DNA of 64,000 bases from Tetramitus jugosus (taxonomy: Eukaryota > Heterolobosea > Eutetramitea > Acrasida > Vahlkampfiidae). Each line of letters opens with the position of its first letter. Position 1 is the stretch's first letter. Below the pieces are notes generated by a model. It did no database searches. It was not told the origin of the DNA and saw nothing but the letters and a program-made list of their open reading frames with translations. A program made the position numbers and the translations under genes. The stretch covers positions 620,001-684,000 of the forward strand of contig OW569345.1 in NCBI GenBank assembly GCA_937625935.1, in the 5' to 3' direction. Below, piece after piece: positions 54,478-64,000 of the stretch.

Positions 54478-57004
54478 TTATTTTAAACTATTCTTACAGT
54501 CCACTTTCTTAGTTCGTTGAGAACCACCAATTGAATGCCGCCTCGAAGAAGAGTGAGTCGCATTAGAACTCATAGTGTGAGTAGCGGTTGCGGATGATGG
54601 TCTTTGGGAGAACAAAGCGCAACTCGGTTTCTTCTTCCGCAACTTCTTCGGACGATTGGAAGACCTTGCCATTTGTTGGAGGGCTAAGTCGATATCATGA
54701 ACTTCTTTGGTTACTTTGTTCATAACTCTGAGTTGTTGCACTGGCTGAAGAACTGTACTGGAAGGAGTGTCTGAAACTCTGCCAGCTTCTCGTTTCTTCC
54801 GAGTTAGCATGCTACCTTCCAATGCTCCTTGTATTAATGTAGCTTGTGGTTGGTGGTCATAATTCTCCTTGTCTTGTTCGTACGCAATTCGTTGTTTCTC
54901 GTACCGTTCTTGCAGTTCTTTGTACTCTTTCAATTGCTTGGCTAGAATATGTCCATAATGGTCTGCACTACCGACATTGGTTGTTGGTGGAGAGGATACG
55001 ATAGATGAAGGAGCACTACTGGTGGCTTGAGAGATCTGATCATTTGGTGTTTCCACTTGGTTGATTCTGTATTCTAATTGCTCTGTGATAGATTGACTAT
55101 CCTCGGGAGGTAGATTAACATCTGTTTCTCTGTTCTCCTTCTTCTTTTTTAACTTAAGTAGATAGTTTTGTAGTTCATTTTGTCGAACTGATTGTCGATA
55201 ATATTTTTCCTTGACTGACCTATACTTTCTTGAAAGATGGTTCATTCCTTCTTTTGATTTCTCTAGTTCGATCCAAAACTTTTTCTCAACTTCTGATATT
55301 GAATCTTGAGAATTCTTAGTCTTAGCTGTCAGTACATCTACTTCGTATCGAAGTGAGTTTCGTTCTTCAGCTATCTTTTTGAATGCTTCATCTAGAGTCT
55401 TGTTCGTTTCATTGGCAATTTGAAGCTTATGTGTTAATTCAGTTATGTTCTGTTGTAGAGAATTTACTAGCTCATTACATTCTGAACCTTTCATAGAAAC
55501 ATGGCTTTCTGCGAGTTGTTTTTTAAGATTATCGTTCTGAACTTTCATTTGAACCGAGAGCTTCTTCACTTCGAATTCCAACTTTTCTCGGAGAGTGTTA
55601 TTCTCTCGGGTTTTTTGTTCGATAGAAGATAGAAGTTGAGCTACTTCTCCAGATAGTTGGGATTCCCTGTTCTTCTTGTTCTCATATTTTTTAGTAGTCT
55701 CGGCGAGTGATAGTTTGAGAGCAGTTACGAGTTCTGTCATACTTTGAAGGGAGATAATGAGATCCTTCTTCTCCTTTTCGTGTTGGGTTACTAGTTTTTC
55801 TTTCTGGTCCTCACTGTCCCTTAACCGAAGAGTAAAACTCTTCATTTGTTGATCAAATGACGATTTGTAATCATTCTCTGTCACAGAGGAGCTCGATATT
55901 TGGGCTTGTAGTTGAGATATCACTCTTTTGAATTCTTCTCTTTCAAACTGTCTCGACATGTGGTCAGATCTCAGTTGTTCTTCGAGTTCCCTGACTACTG
56001 TCTCGAGTTCCCTCTTCAAACCAACATACACCGATTCATTATCATGAATTTGTTTTGTGAGAGAAGTAATCTGATTCTTGTATTCTTGAACCGTCGTTTG
56101 ATTGTCTACATCTACTGTACCCATTTGTTCTTTCATCTTCTGGTTGTTTACTTTCTCTTGTTGAATAACTCGTTTCATTTCAGCATTATTCTTTTCCAAA
56201 TTGTTGCATTCCTCTTTTGTGTGTTCAAATATTATCGTCAGATCGCTTCTCAATTCCTCAAGAGTTTTAAAGTAGGAAGTGCCAAGAATTTCAGATGGAC
56301 TCTGATTCTGAGCTACTTGTCGAAGAGACGAGACTAGCTCATCAAGATCAGTCGTTTTCAATAGACACACAAGGGATCGAAGTTCGTTTTCCATCAAATA
56401 CACTGCTCTTGTGTTGTCTTTGGACAACTAAACGAGTGTCAGTAATCAATAAAATTTGTAAAAGAAGATAGTTTCAATTACAAACCTGTGATTTTAACTT
56501 GCATTCCCTGTCGTTAAATTCGTGAATTAATCGATCAATCTGTGTGCTGTGCTTTTTTTGCATGGCCTTGTAAGCATTGCTCCATGAAACAACTTCTTCC
56601 TTCAGACCTTCAATCGTAGCTCGAAGTTGAATCGCTTCACCACTGTACCAACTCGTAAGTAGGTTTCTTTGAATTAACAACTGCAAAAAACAAGAAGAGA
56701 TACATACGTGGGAGATATCGTTATATCGAAATGATTCGTATTGTTACTGGATAAGATCGAGGAGTGAGTATCACTCTGAGTCATACCGTAAAGTTGTGTG
56801 AGTCAACTTTTTCTTTTAACAAAATGAATTGATATCAGATCTTATACTCACATTGTCATTCAGGAAAGAGTGGCTAGTGTGACCACTGGAATTCGTCTCT
56901 GCGGACACAGTGTCAGGTTTGGTCGGAAGATTTGAACTATTGGAAGATCCCCTCGTGATGTTGGTGGTGATATTTCCTCTAACAGTTTGATTTCTTCCTT
57001 CCAT
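54478..57004 (-). CDS. Long coiled-coil protein (three exons)
   Basis: Exons are 56852-57004, 56486-56680 and 54478-56427; introns of 171 bp (GTGAGT ... TTGCAG) and 58 bp (GTTTGT ... TTTAG) preserve the frame. The product has 765 residues. From about 60 to 560 it is almost continuous coiled coil, with heptad-rich Leu, Lys, Glu and Gln (for example ELTHKLQIANETNKTLDEAFKKI and MNHLSRKYRSVKEKYY). The ends are low complexity; the C-terminal 100 residues are basic and Ser/Arg-rich (NRPKKLRKKKPSC). No named domain. A ciliary or cytoskeletal scaffold is possible but not shown. The first exon starts MEGRNQTVR at 57004. Stops of this gene and of the trefoil gene (convergent) are 29 bp apart. Confidence 0.8.
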
Positions 57005-57130
57005 TGTTGTTGTGGAGTTAATTTTCTTCTCTTGACGAACAACAATATATCGTAGATTGGCGCGAATATTCTGGCGGGAAAGCTCTTGACTTTGTTCAAA
57101 ACCTAAATGGTGAGAAAATAGAACCGATCT

Positions 57131-60100
57131 TTATTGTTCGTTACTTTGAACCACCTTCATTTCAATTCTTGTATCATTATTCATTTCATCATGCGCAGTT
57201 TTGGCCTTGCTCTTGGCCAATGTTGGACGTCCACATAGCATGAATGCCAGGAATGCACCAACCAACATGAGAAGCAACAAGACAATGGCAAGTGGAATTC
57301 CAAGACCTAGACCCACACCGAGGCCAATGGCAGTGGCACGAGAATTGGTCTTTACAGAGTTGGGAGAATCTGGCGAAGGAGGTAAAGAGATTAACTTGTC
57401 ATATGTGACCATGACAAATGATGGTTCATCTCTGGTTGAAACTGTACAGGAACAGGTCACATTGTGAGAAGATGCTCGGACAAGGACACATACATTGTCA
57501 TCTTGCATCCACATTCTACTCACATTGTCAAAGTATGTACAACGAGGTTCAAATTGTTCCTGTTCTTGTAACATGGTTCTTCTGACAACAGGTATTGAAG
57601 CCGGGATGGTAATCCTCACATTATTGATATGAGCTTTCTCAAGTGTGGTGTAAAGTTGAGCAGAAACAGCAACTGCAGAAACAATTGTTGAGTTGATAGA
57701 CTCTTGATAAGAGGAAAGAATGGAGGGAATGTGAGCTGTGGAGAGGATCTTGGAGAGCACAAATATATCTTCATCGTTCTTCTTCCATTGGTCAAGAGAT
57801 ACCGTATCAGAGGAGGATATACCTATTTGATCATTGCCTTGCATTGGAATGGAAGCCAAGAATTTGGTTTGAATCAACAAATCACTTGAGAACATTGAAG
57901 AGAACAATCTAACATCATTGAATCCTCCATAAATCTCATTGGAGTTCAATTCTAAGCCATGAGCAACAAGGGTTTGAATTTCATCCAATAGCGAAACAGA
58001 GATAGAAGCAGGATTGGTGAAGACTAATTGATTGAGCATCTGAACAACATTCTGAACAATGTTGCTAAACTTGATCTGACGAGGTGGAGAGGATGACATG
58101 GCATTGATCATCATTTTCTTACATTCAGCAACTGTTATTTGTGTCATTGACATGAGAGATGCGATGGTCTCTTGTGTCAACATGTTGACCTCATTCTGTG
58201 ATGGTGTATACTTCAATGAATTTGAACTCAATTGCTCAAATAATGATAGATCAACTCCTTGTTCCTTTACAATATCTCTAAAGAGTGATTCTGTGACTGT
58301 TACCATTCTTTCAATCATTGCACTTTGGTTATTCGAAGAAGAAGACACTCTTCTTAATTTTGGTTGATCGTTTCTCAAGACATGAACGACAATGTCACTC
58401 AGAATCATCCAATTTCTGAGTCCATGATATCCATGATTATTGACCAGATCGAATTCATTCACTACATCAGACACTCTGTCGATGAGCAACGCATCTGGTT
58501 TAGAAACTGTGATCCTTTCTACTGTTTGTGATTGAGCACCAAATCTGTCTCTCACAGTTAAGATAAGTGAAAAGTTTCCTGCAGGTAATTTCGTTTTGAG
58601 AGAAGGTTCAACACTTGCACTAAAATGGAACAATGAGTCATTGAACTCATCGGAATTCAAAGTCCATTGATATGTAAGTGGTTCATCTGAATCAATCCAT
58701 CCAGTTGCCAAAAATTCAAACTCAGTGTCCAAAGCAACTCCGCTCTTGGGTTCCACTTTAATTATTCCCGAATGTGGTGCGGTGTTAACACTGAATCTAG
58801 TGATGGAAGAACCAGTTCTATTCTGTGAATCTGTGCATCTGACTTCTAGAGCATATGTTTCACCTGGAATCAGACCAGAGGAATAGAGAGACAAACTGTT
58901 CTTCATCATGTTTCTCACCATGCTTGTACTAATGATCGAATCATTGAGCAACCAGTGACAAGTGTATGATGTCTGTGCTTGAGTTCGAATTGTGAATGAA
59001 ATTGTAGGTGAGGCTTCTTTGGAGATGTAGAACCCTGGTGTTGAGGTGAATGCTACAAGTGGGATAAGGGAACTAGTTGCCTGAACAATGATACAATCAC
59101 TATCAGATCTTGATGCAACATTGAATGCGACACAGAAGTTGTACGAGTTAGATTCAGTCATTGCCCTTGGAGGAATTGTCACAATAGCACTATTGACAGA
59201 ATTTAGAGCATTAAGTATAGAAGGAGGGCATTGACTACCAATGGAGCTCATACTACACTCCCATGAATAAACTGGTCGAATAGAGAGTCTCTCCGGATCA
59301 AAACATGAAGCTTTGAGGAGCATTGGAGAGTCAAATGCTACACTTCGATCACCACCCTCAATTGAAGCAACCAAATCTCTCATCATTACCTGAACAACCA
59401 CAGTTTGAGTGAGGACTAAGGTACTCTGCGATGTTGTCACTTTAAACTCAAATTCATAACTTCCAACTGATTGGAATGCGTTTGGTTCGAAAATCAAATC
59501 AGGCCCAGACACTCTTCCCTTAGCAGACAGACCAGATAATTGATTCCATGAATATTCCAAAGTTGATCTTTTGTCAACTGGTAAACAAGAGTCAAATTGA
59601 GCATATCCATTCAAAGCAAAGCTTTGAGCGATAAAAGTCTTTTGCGCAGATGGTCCCCCAATATTAATGAACAAGTCAGTCAAAATGTCATGGGATCTTT
59701 GTCGTCCAAAAGTAATTGGTTGTGATGGAACACCACTTTGAGTTGTTACAATTAATTGGAATTGAATGATCTGTCCTCTTTCCATCATTCTTGCTGGAAT
59801 AGTTGCTATAGACACTGTTTGGTTAGCTAAAATCATATTGATCTGAGTTGTGTTGGGACCCACAGCTTTCCAGCTGTACAACAATGGTTCATTTCCATTG
59901 TGTGAGTATGAAAGAGATCCATTCAGAACCAAATCGCTACAATAGGTAAAACTCTGATTGACGGGCATGATAGCCACAGGTCTCAAATGTTCGCATTGGA
60001 CACCAAAATAATCAGTTTCACAAGCACATGAATCTGGTGCTCTGCATTCTCCATTTCCAGAGCATGTGGATGAATTATCTGCAGGGATCTGGAAGCATCT

Positions 60101-63087
60101 AGGAATAGAGCAATCGATACCAGAGAATTGATTGGAACAATGACATTGATTAACATCAAAGCATGAACCGTGACCAGAGCATACTTGAGAACTATTATGG
60201 TTCACAGAGAAACAATCAAATTGATCACACTTCACACCATAATATCCATCAAAGCAAGTACATTTGTCAAAGTCAATACACGAGCCATGACTTGAACAAA
60301 CCTTGGAGCTGTTGTACTTTTCATCAAAGCAATAGAATTGTTCACAATTTCTTCCGTAAAATCCATGTGAGCAGGAGCAATTGTTGAAATCAATGCATGA
60401 ACCATGGCTTGAACAGACACTCGCATTGTTTTTGCTCACAGAAAGACAGTTAAACTGCTCACATCTACTACCATAATATCCATCGGCACAATGACAAGTA
60501 CATGAACCATGGCTAGAGCAAATCTGAGAATTAGTATGAGAAACATTGAAACAATCATAGTGTTCACAATTTGACCCATAATAAGGAGCAGAGCACGAGC
60601 AATTATCGACATCTAGACACAAACCATGACTAGAGCAAACATTGGAACTGTTGAAGTTCATGAAGAAGCAATCAAATTTCTCACAGTTACTTCCATAGTA
60701 TCTACCGGAGCAAGTGCAGTTATTACCTCCAACACAACTGCCTCTACGAGAACATACCGACGCATTCTGAGGCAAAATCCCGGCACAAGTGAACTGGTCA
60801 CAATGTTTACCATAGTATCCATCATTACAATGATTAATAAGAACCATGGTATTTTCACCTCCAGTAAAAATTTGTAAAACCTCGTTTTGACCAGGGGTTG
60901 GAATCAAAACAGGTGAATTCCTTAATATTTCTGTTCCATCACCAAGTGAACACTTTCTATTTATTCCCCATGCATACACTTTTCCTTCTGAATCGAGAGC
61001 CACTGAGTGGTACTTGCCGGCCGCAATCTGTACTATCGTCTGGTTTTGAAGCATACTCACTGCCGTTGGAATGTATAGAGAAAGAATATTACCATGTCCT
61101 AGTTGTCCATACCCATTTCCCCAGGTGTATACCTCTCCTTCGTTAGTCAATGCAATAACATGACTTGCTCCTGCGTCGATTTGGATCACAGTTTTGTTCA
61201 CAAGAGTTTCATTCGTATCTACATTGATAGGTTCAACCAATATACCTGTGTAAAATCCCAGTTGACCATTTACATTATATCCCCATCCATAAATCTTTCC
61301 CTCATCGCTGAGTGCCAATGAGAATGCATCACCTACAGCAATTTGAATGATTTTCTTGTTTTCGATGAGGGCACCACTAACACGAGTAGGAACACGGGGC
61401 CAAATTACACCCCAGTGAAACAACTCTGACTTGTCAGTGAGTGCCAATGTATGGTACGATCCAGCATCCACTTGAGTAATAATACTTCCATTCAATGGGC
61501 TCATATCCAATAGAACTGGCTTTTCTCTGGTAAGAGTTGTTCCATCACCCAGTTGGCCGAATAGATTACTACCAAATGCGAGCAATGATCCATCATCAGT
61601 CAGTGCTATTGTGAAATATTCTCCAGTGGTTACTTGAATGATGGTTTGATTCGTCTCCACTCTAGTTGATTGTTCTGCAAGAAATGTTTGTTCTGAACCA
61701 AGAATGTAACCATAATTTTTAAACATACTGAGCGAGCCTCCCCATACATAGAGTCCTCCTTTTGTACTAACCATTGAATGTGTATTCACGTCAATGGATG
61801 TAATGGCGAGTGACTTGTCTTTATGGTTTTCTTGCCATTTCATTAATTGGAGTTTGGTTCTATCGTCATTTTGTCCCAATTGCCCCAATTCATCATTGCC
61901 CCAAGAGTAAAGGAATCCTTCAGAGTCTTTAACTATAGTGATGGAAGCACCACAGGAAACTTCAACAATCTGCTTTCCACTCAATGGTCCATTCATGTCA
62001 ACTTCAATCGGTAGTATCTGCTGTGTATCATACCCACCGTAGTTTAGTTGTCCTGCACTACTTGCTCCCCACGCAAACAACTTTCCGTCACTGGAAACTG
62101 CAACTGTGAAGTCTCGACCGACCGAGACTGCAATCATTGTCTTTCCACGTAGTACACCACCGGTATAAACGGGCCTGGGGACATTGGAAAATTGAAGAGT
62201 TCCTTCACCGAGACTTCCATACGAGTTTGAACCCCATGAAACCACTTCACCATCACTAGTGATTGCCACAACTTGTTGTTCACCAGTAGATAATTTGGTA
62301 ATGTTCTTGTTCCTCAGAAATCCGTTTACGTTGACAGCAACTGGATCAGCTCGAGTAGTGGTTGTACCATCGCCCAATTGCCCTCTAGCATTAATACCCC
62401 AAGAATACGCTCTTCCTTCATCGGTCAACACAACGACTAGACTAATCCACACATGAATTTGAGTTACAAACTTTCCCACGAGAGCTCCTCCAATCTCTTT
62501 TGGAGCAACGTTTCCTCCCCATTGATACACCTTCCATTCGAACCCAAAGCATAGGAGAGTGAGGAACCAGCAGCTACTCGAACAATAAATGTTTCGTTGA
62601 GAGGAGCGACTGTCATATCAACAAGGACAGGAACTTGACGGAAAGTTGTTGTCCCATCTCCAAGCTGTCGTTGGGAATTTAGACCCCAAGCATACACTTG
62701 ACCTTCACTAGTTACTACCAATGCATGGTAGCTTCCAATAGCCCCATGCACTACCTTTTGTCCAACGAGTAATCCTTTGACTTGTGTTGGAGTATAGATG
62801 TTTGTGTTGGCATCCACACCCAGACCCAAATTTCTATACAAATTGCTTCCCCAAACAAACACTCTCCCATCTTCAGTCACAACCATAGAACCAGAGGTGG
62901 GACCAGAAGAAATATGAAGAGTAGTGTTAGCAATTTCACTGATATCCACTGGCCTTGCTGGTTTGGTTTGTGGCAACAGAGGACCACTGAAGTAAAGACC
63001 AGCAAACTTCACTCCTTGTTGTAAGGTCAAGTCACTGAGAACTATGACACACAATAAAAAAAACAATGCGTACAAGATTACTTTCAT
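57131..63087 (-). pseudogene. RCC1-EGF-REJ-like type I surface protein, split by a one-base frameshift
   Basis: Two overlapping frames, 62464-63087 and 57131-62530, encode one protein of about 1,990 residues. It begins with a signal peptide (MKVILYALFFLLCVIVLSDLT). About ten RCC1-type units (GxxYxWGxNxxGQLGDG...) follow to about residue 760. Then come eight EGF-like modules with the pattern CSSHGSC...CxC...YYGxxCE, and PKD/REJ-like strands (about 1060-1500). A Cys-rich GPS-like motif without the HL-T cleavage site (CTYFDNVSRMWMQDDNVC...CSC) precedes a membrane helix (LGLGIPLAIVLLLLMLVGAFLAFMLC) and a short basic tail. The frames meet inside an RCC1 unit near 62531-62533, where one base is missing; no intron explains it. 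An assembly error in an A run is the simplest reading. Confidence 0.8.
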
Positions 63088-63783
63088 AAGTATATATCTT
63101 TGATTGATTAGTTTGATTCAATTACTTACACTTCTCCCTAGACGAGTTAATCGCATTTAAACCTAGTTGGAACTTCATGTTCCGGAAAGATCAAACTACA
63201 ACCGACACAAAATAACAAAATCCGCTAATATTCGTATTGTTCTATCTTCATGTTCTTGTGTTGTTCCATCGCATAAGCCGAAATGGATAAAGGATATCCT
63301 CGGGTGGAGACTTTTAGGGATCCTATAAAACACGACTTCCTTTTTTGTTAAAAAATGATTGCGACTCGTGACGTTTATCGGAGAGTATTCACACTTGAAA
63401 CTTCGAAAGAATTATTCTTCAAACTTGAACAAACAACATGCAAGGTATCGTCAAAATTAAATTGTTTCATTTAGCAAACAAAATGTGGTAGAAAGTGAGT
63501 CAGAGACTCTAACTAATTCTTCTCACCATTCCAAGGTTAATTACGGTGATCATTGTTGAATACGATACAGACCAGGAGACAGGGTTTTAACTGCTGTGAA
63601 CCGAAGCAGTACATGGTGATGATACCAGGTGTGGTGGCAGGTCGTCGAATCGTGCTTTTGCGTATCAGTGTTGATCTTGAAGGTTCATCTTGGTTCAACT
63701 TGTTTGTATTTTTTCCGGTCAAAAGTCCACAATCTTCCAGAAAAAGAAAGAAACTCAGCAAGTCGATTCTCTTGTCATCAATA
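63088..63783. other. Intergenic region, with possible upstream exon of the last gene
   Basis: About 700 bp lie between the surface-protein start (minus) and the last ATG frame (plus). From 63550 the plus strand is open in the same frame as the gene at 63784, with ATGs at 63613 and 63619. Poly(T/A) tracts occur around 63335-63355. No RNA gene is seen; part of it may be coding. Confidence 0.45.
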
Positions 63784-64000
63784 ATGTCATCCATGATTGA
63801 TGCTTATGTGGCTGTCTCTGAGGCAATGGAAAATATCGAAAGACGTGCTGCCAGAAAGAATGCAAAACTTTGGCAAGTCCAAGCACTGGCACCTTTCTCA
63901 ACTGAACTGTCTCGAATCCAAGCTCCAGTTATCATTGGAGGAAGTGTGCAACAATTGGAATACGACATGTATGGATTAAGATCTCAAAGACTGATGGTGG
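63784..64000 (+). CDS. 5' end of an unknown gene, cut by the window edge
   Basis: An open frame starts MSSMIDAYVAVSEAMENIERRAARKN and runs 72 codons to the window end without a stop. It is helical and charged at first (KNAKLWQVQALAPFSTELSRIQ), then hydrophobic (APVIIGGSVQQLEYD). I do not recognise it. The frame remains open upstream to 63550, so the true start could be at 63613 or lie in another exon. Confidence 0.5.
   Translation, partial: MSSMIDAYVAVSEAMENIERRAARKNAKLWQVQALAPFSTELSRIQAPVIIGGSVQQLEYDMYGLRSQRLMV

Noticed and set aside
60120-60790. Regular repeat that might be read as a CRISPR-like array
   Set aside because: Period and content match EGF-like coding modules; no identical repeats with unique spacers.
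57131-62530. Separate complete gene starting at 62530
   Set aside because: The apparent start is GTG within an RCC1 unit; the upstream frame continues the same repeat and supplies the signal peptide.

Overview
This window is nuclear DNA of a free-living amoeboflagellate, most likely a heterolobosean of the Naegleria type. This is inferred, not searched. Protein genes lie close together on both strands and use the standard code. Introns are few and short (58-187 bp, all GT-AG). Many proteins carry long Ser, Gln, Asn or Thr runs, and 5' leaders are A/C-rich. Several genes belong to cilia (dynein intermediate chain DNAI3/WDR63, a Tctex-type dynein light chain, the transition-zone protein B9D1), which fits a cell that can build flagella. 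I cannot tell the species from this window.

Layout. 1-9 kb: 3' part of a Ser-rich coiled-coil protein with a CaaX end, a GNAT-like acetyltransferase, two-exon DNAI3, a TMEM19/DUF92 membrane protein and an F-box protein with a multi-pass membrane domain. 9-16 kb: a large F-box-like protein, a four-exon Tctex light chain, an antisense tRNA-Leu(CAA), a recent retroposed insertion just upstream of that tRNA, and an F-box/SPRY protein. 16-24 kb: an ESCRT-III VPS20/CHMP6 protein, an AAA+ ATPase with signal peptide and C-terminal membrane anchor, a tiny six-repeat protein, LETM1, a degenerate mitochondrial-carrier-like protein and a two-domain CDGSH protein. 24-36 kb: an ankyrin-pseudokinase, a Rab5-group GTPase, B9D1, valyl-tRNA synthetase and a 2TM-domain protein. 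36-50 kb: a possible short doubly acylated protein, an intronless tRNA-Tyr, an hSac2-like/kinase fusion, ankyrin and filamin-like/J-domain proteins, a glycosyltransferase-like type II membrane protein, a stefin and a Tls1/C9orf78 homologue. 50-64 kb: V-ATPase subunit a, a beta-trefoil/DUF4476 protein, a coiled-coil protein, a giant RCC1-EGF-REJ-like surface protein interrupted by a one-base frameshift, and the 5' end of another gene.

No operon logic is evident; neighbours are mostly functionally unrelated. Themes recur: cilia (DNAI3, DYNLT, B9D1), endomembrane traffic and acidification (VPS20, Rab5-like, V-ATPase a), mitochondria (LETM1, carrier-like, CDGSH), and ubiquitin-ligase adaptors (three F-box proteins within 8 kb).

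Most interesting signals: a 15-bp target-site duplication flanking a poly(A)-tailed insertion 40 bp upstream of a tRNA gene, with an older relative of its 3' end beside it; the RCC1-EGF-REJ-GPS-like surface protein; a secretory-pathway AAA+ ATPase; and several unusual domain fusions.
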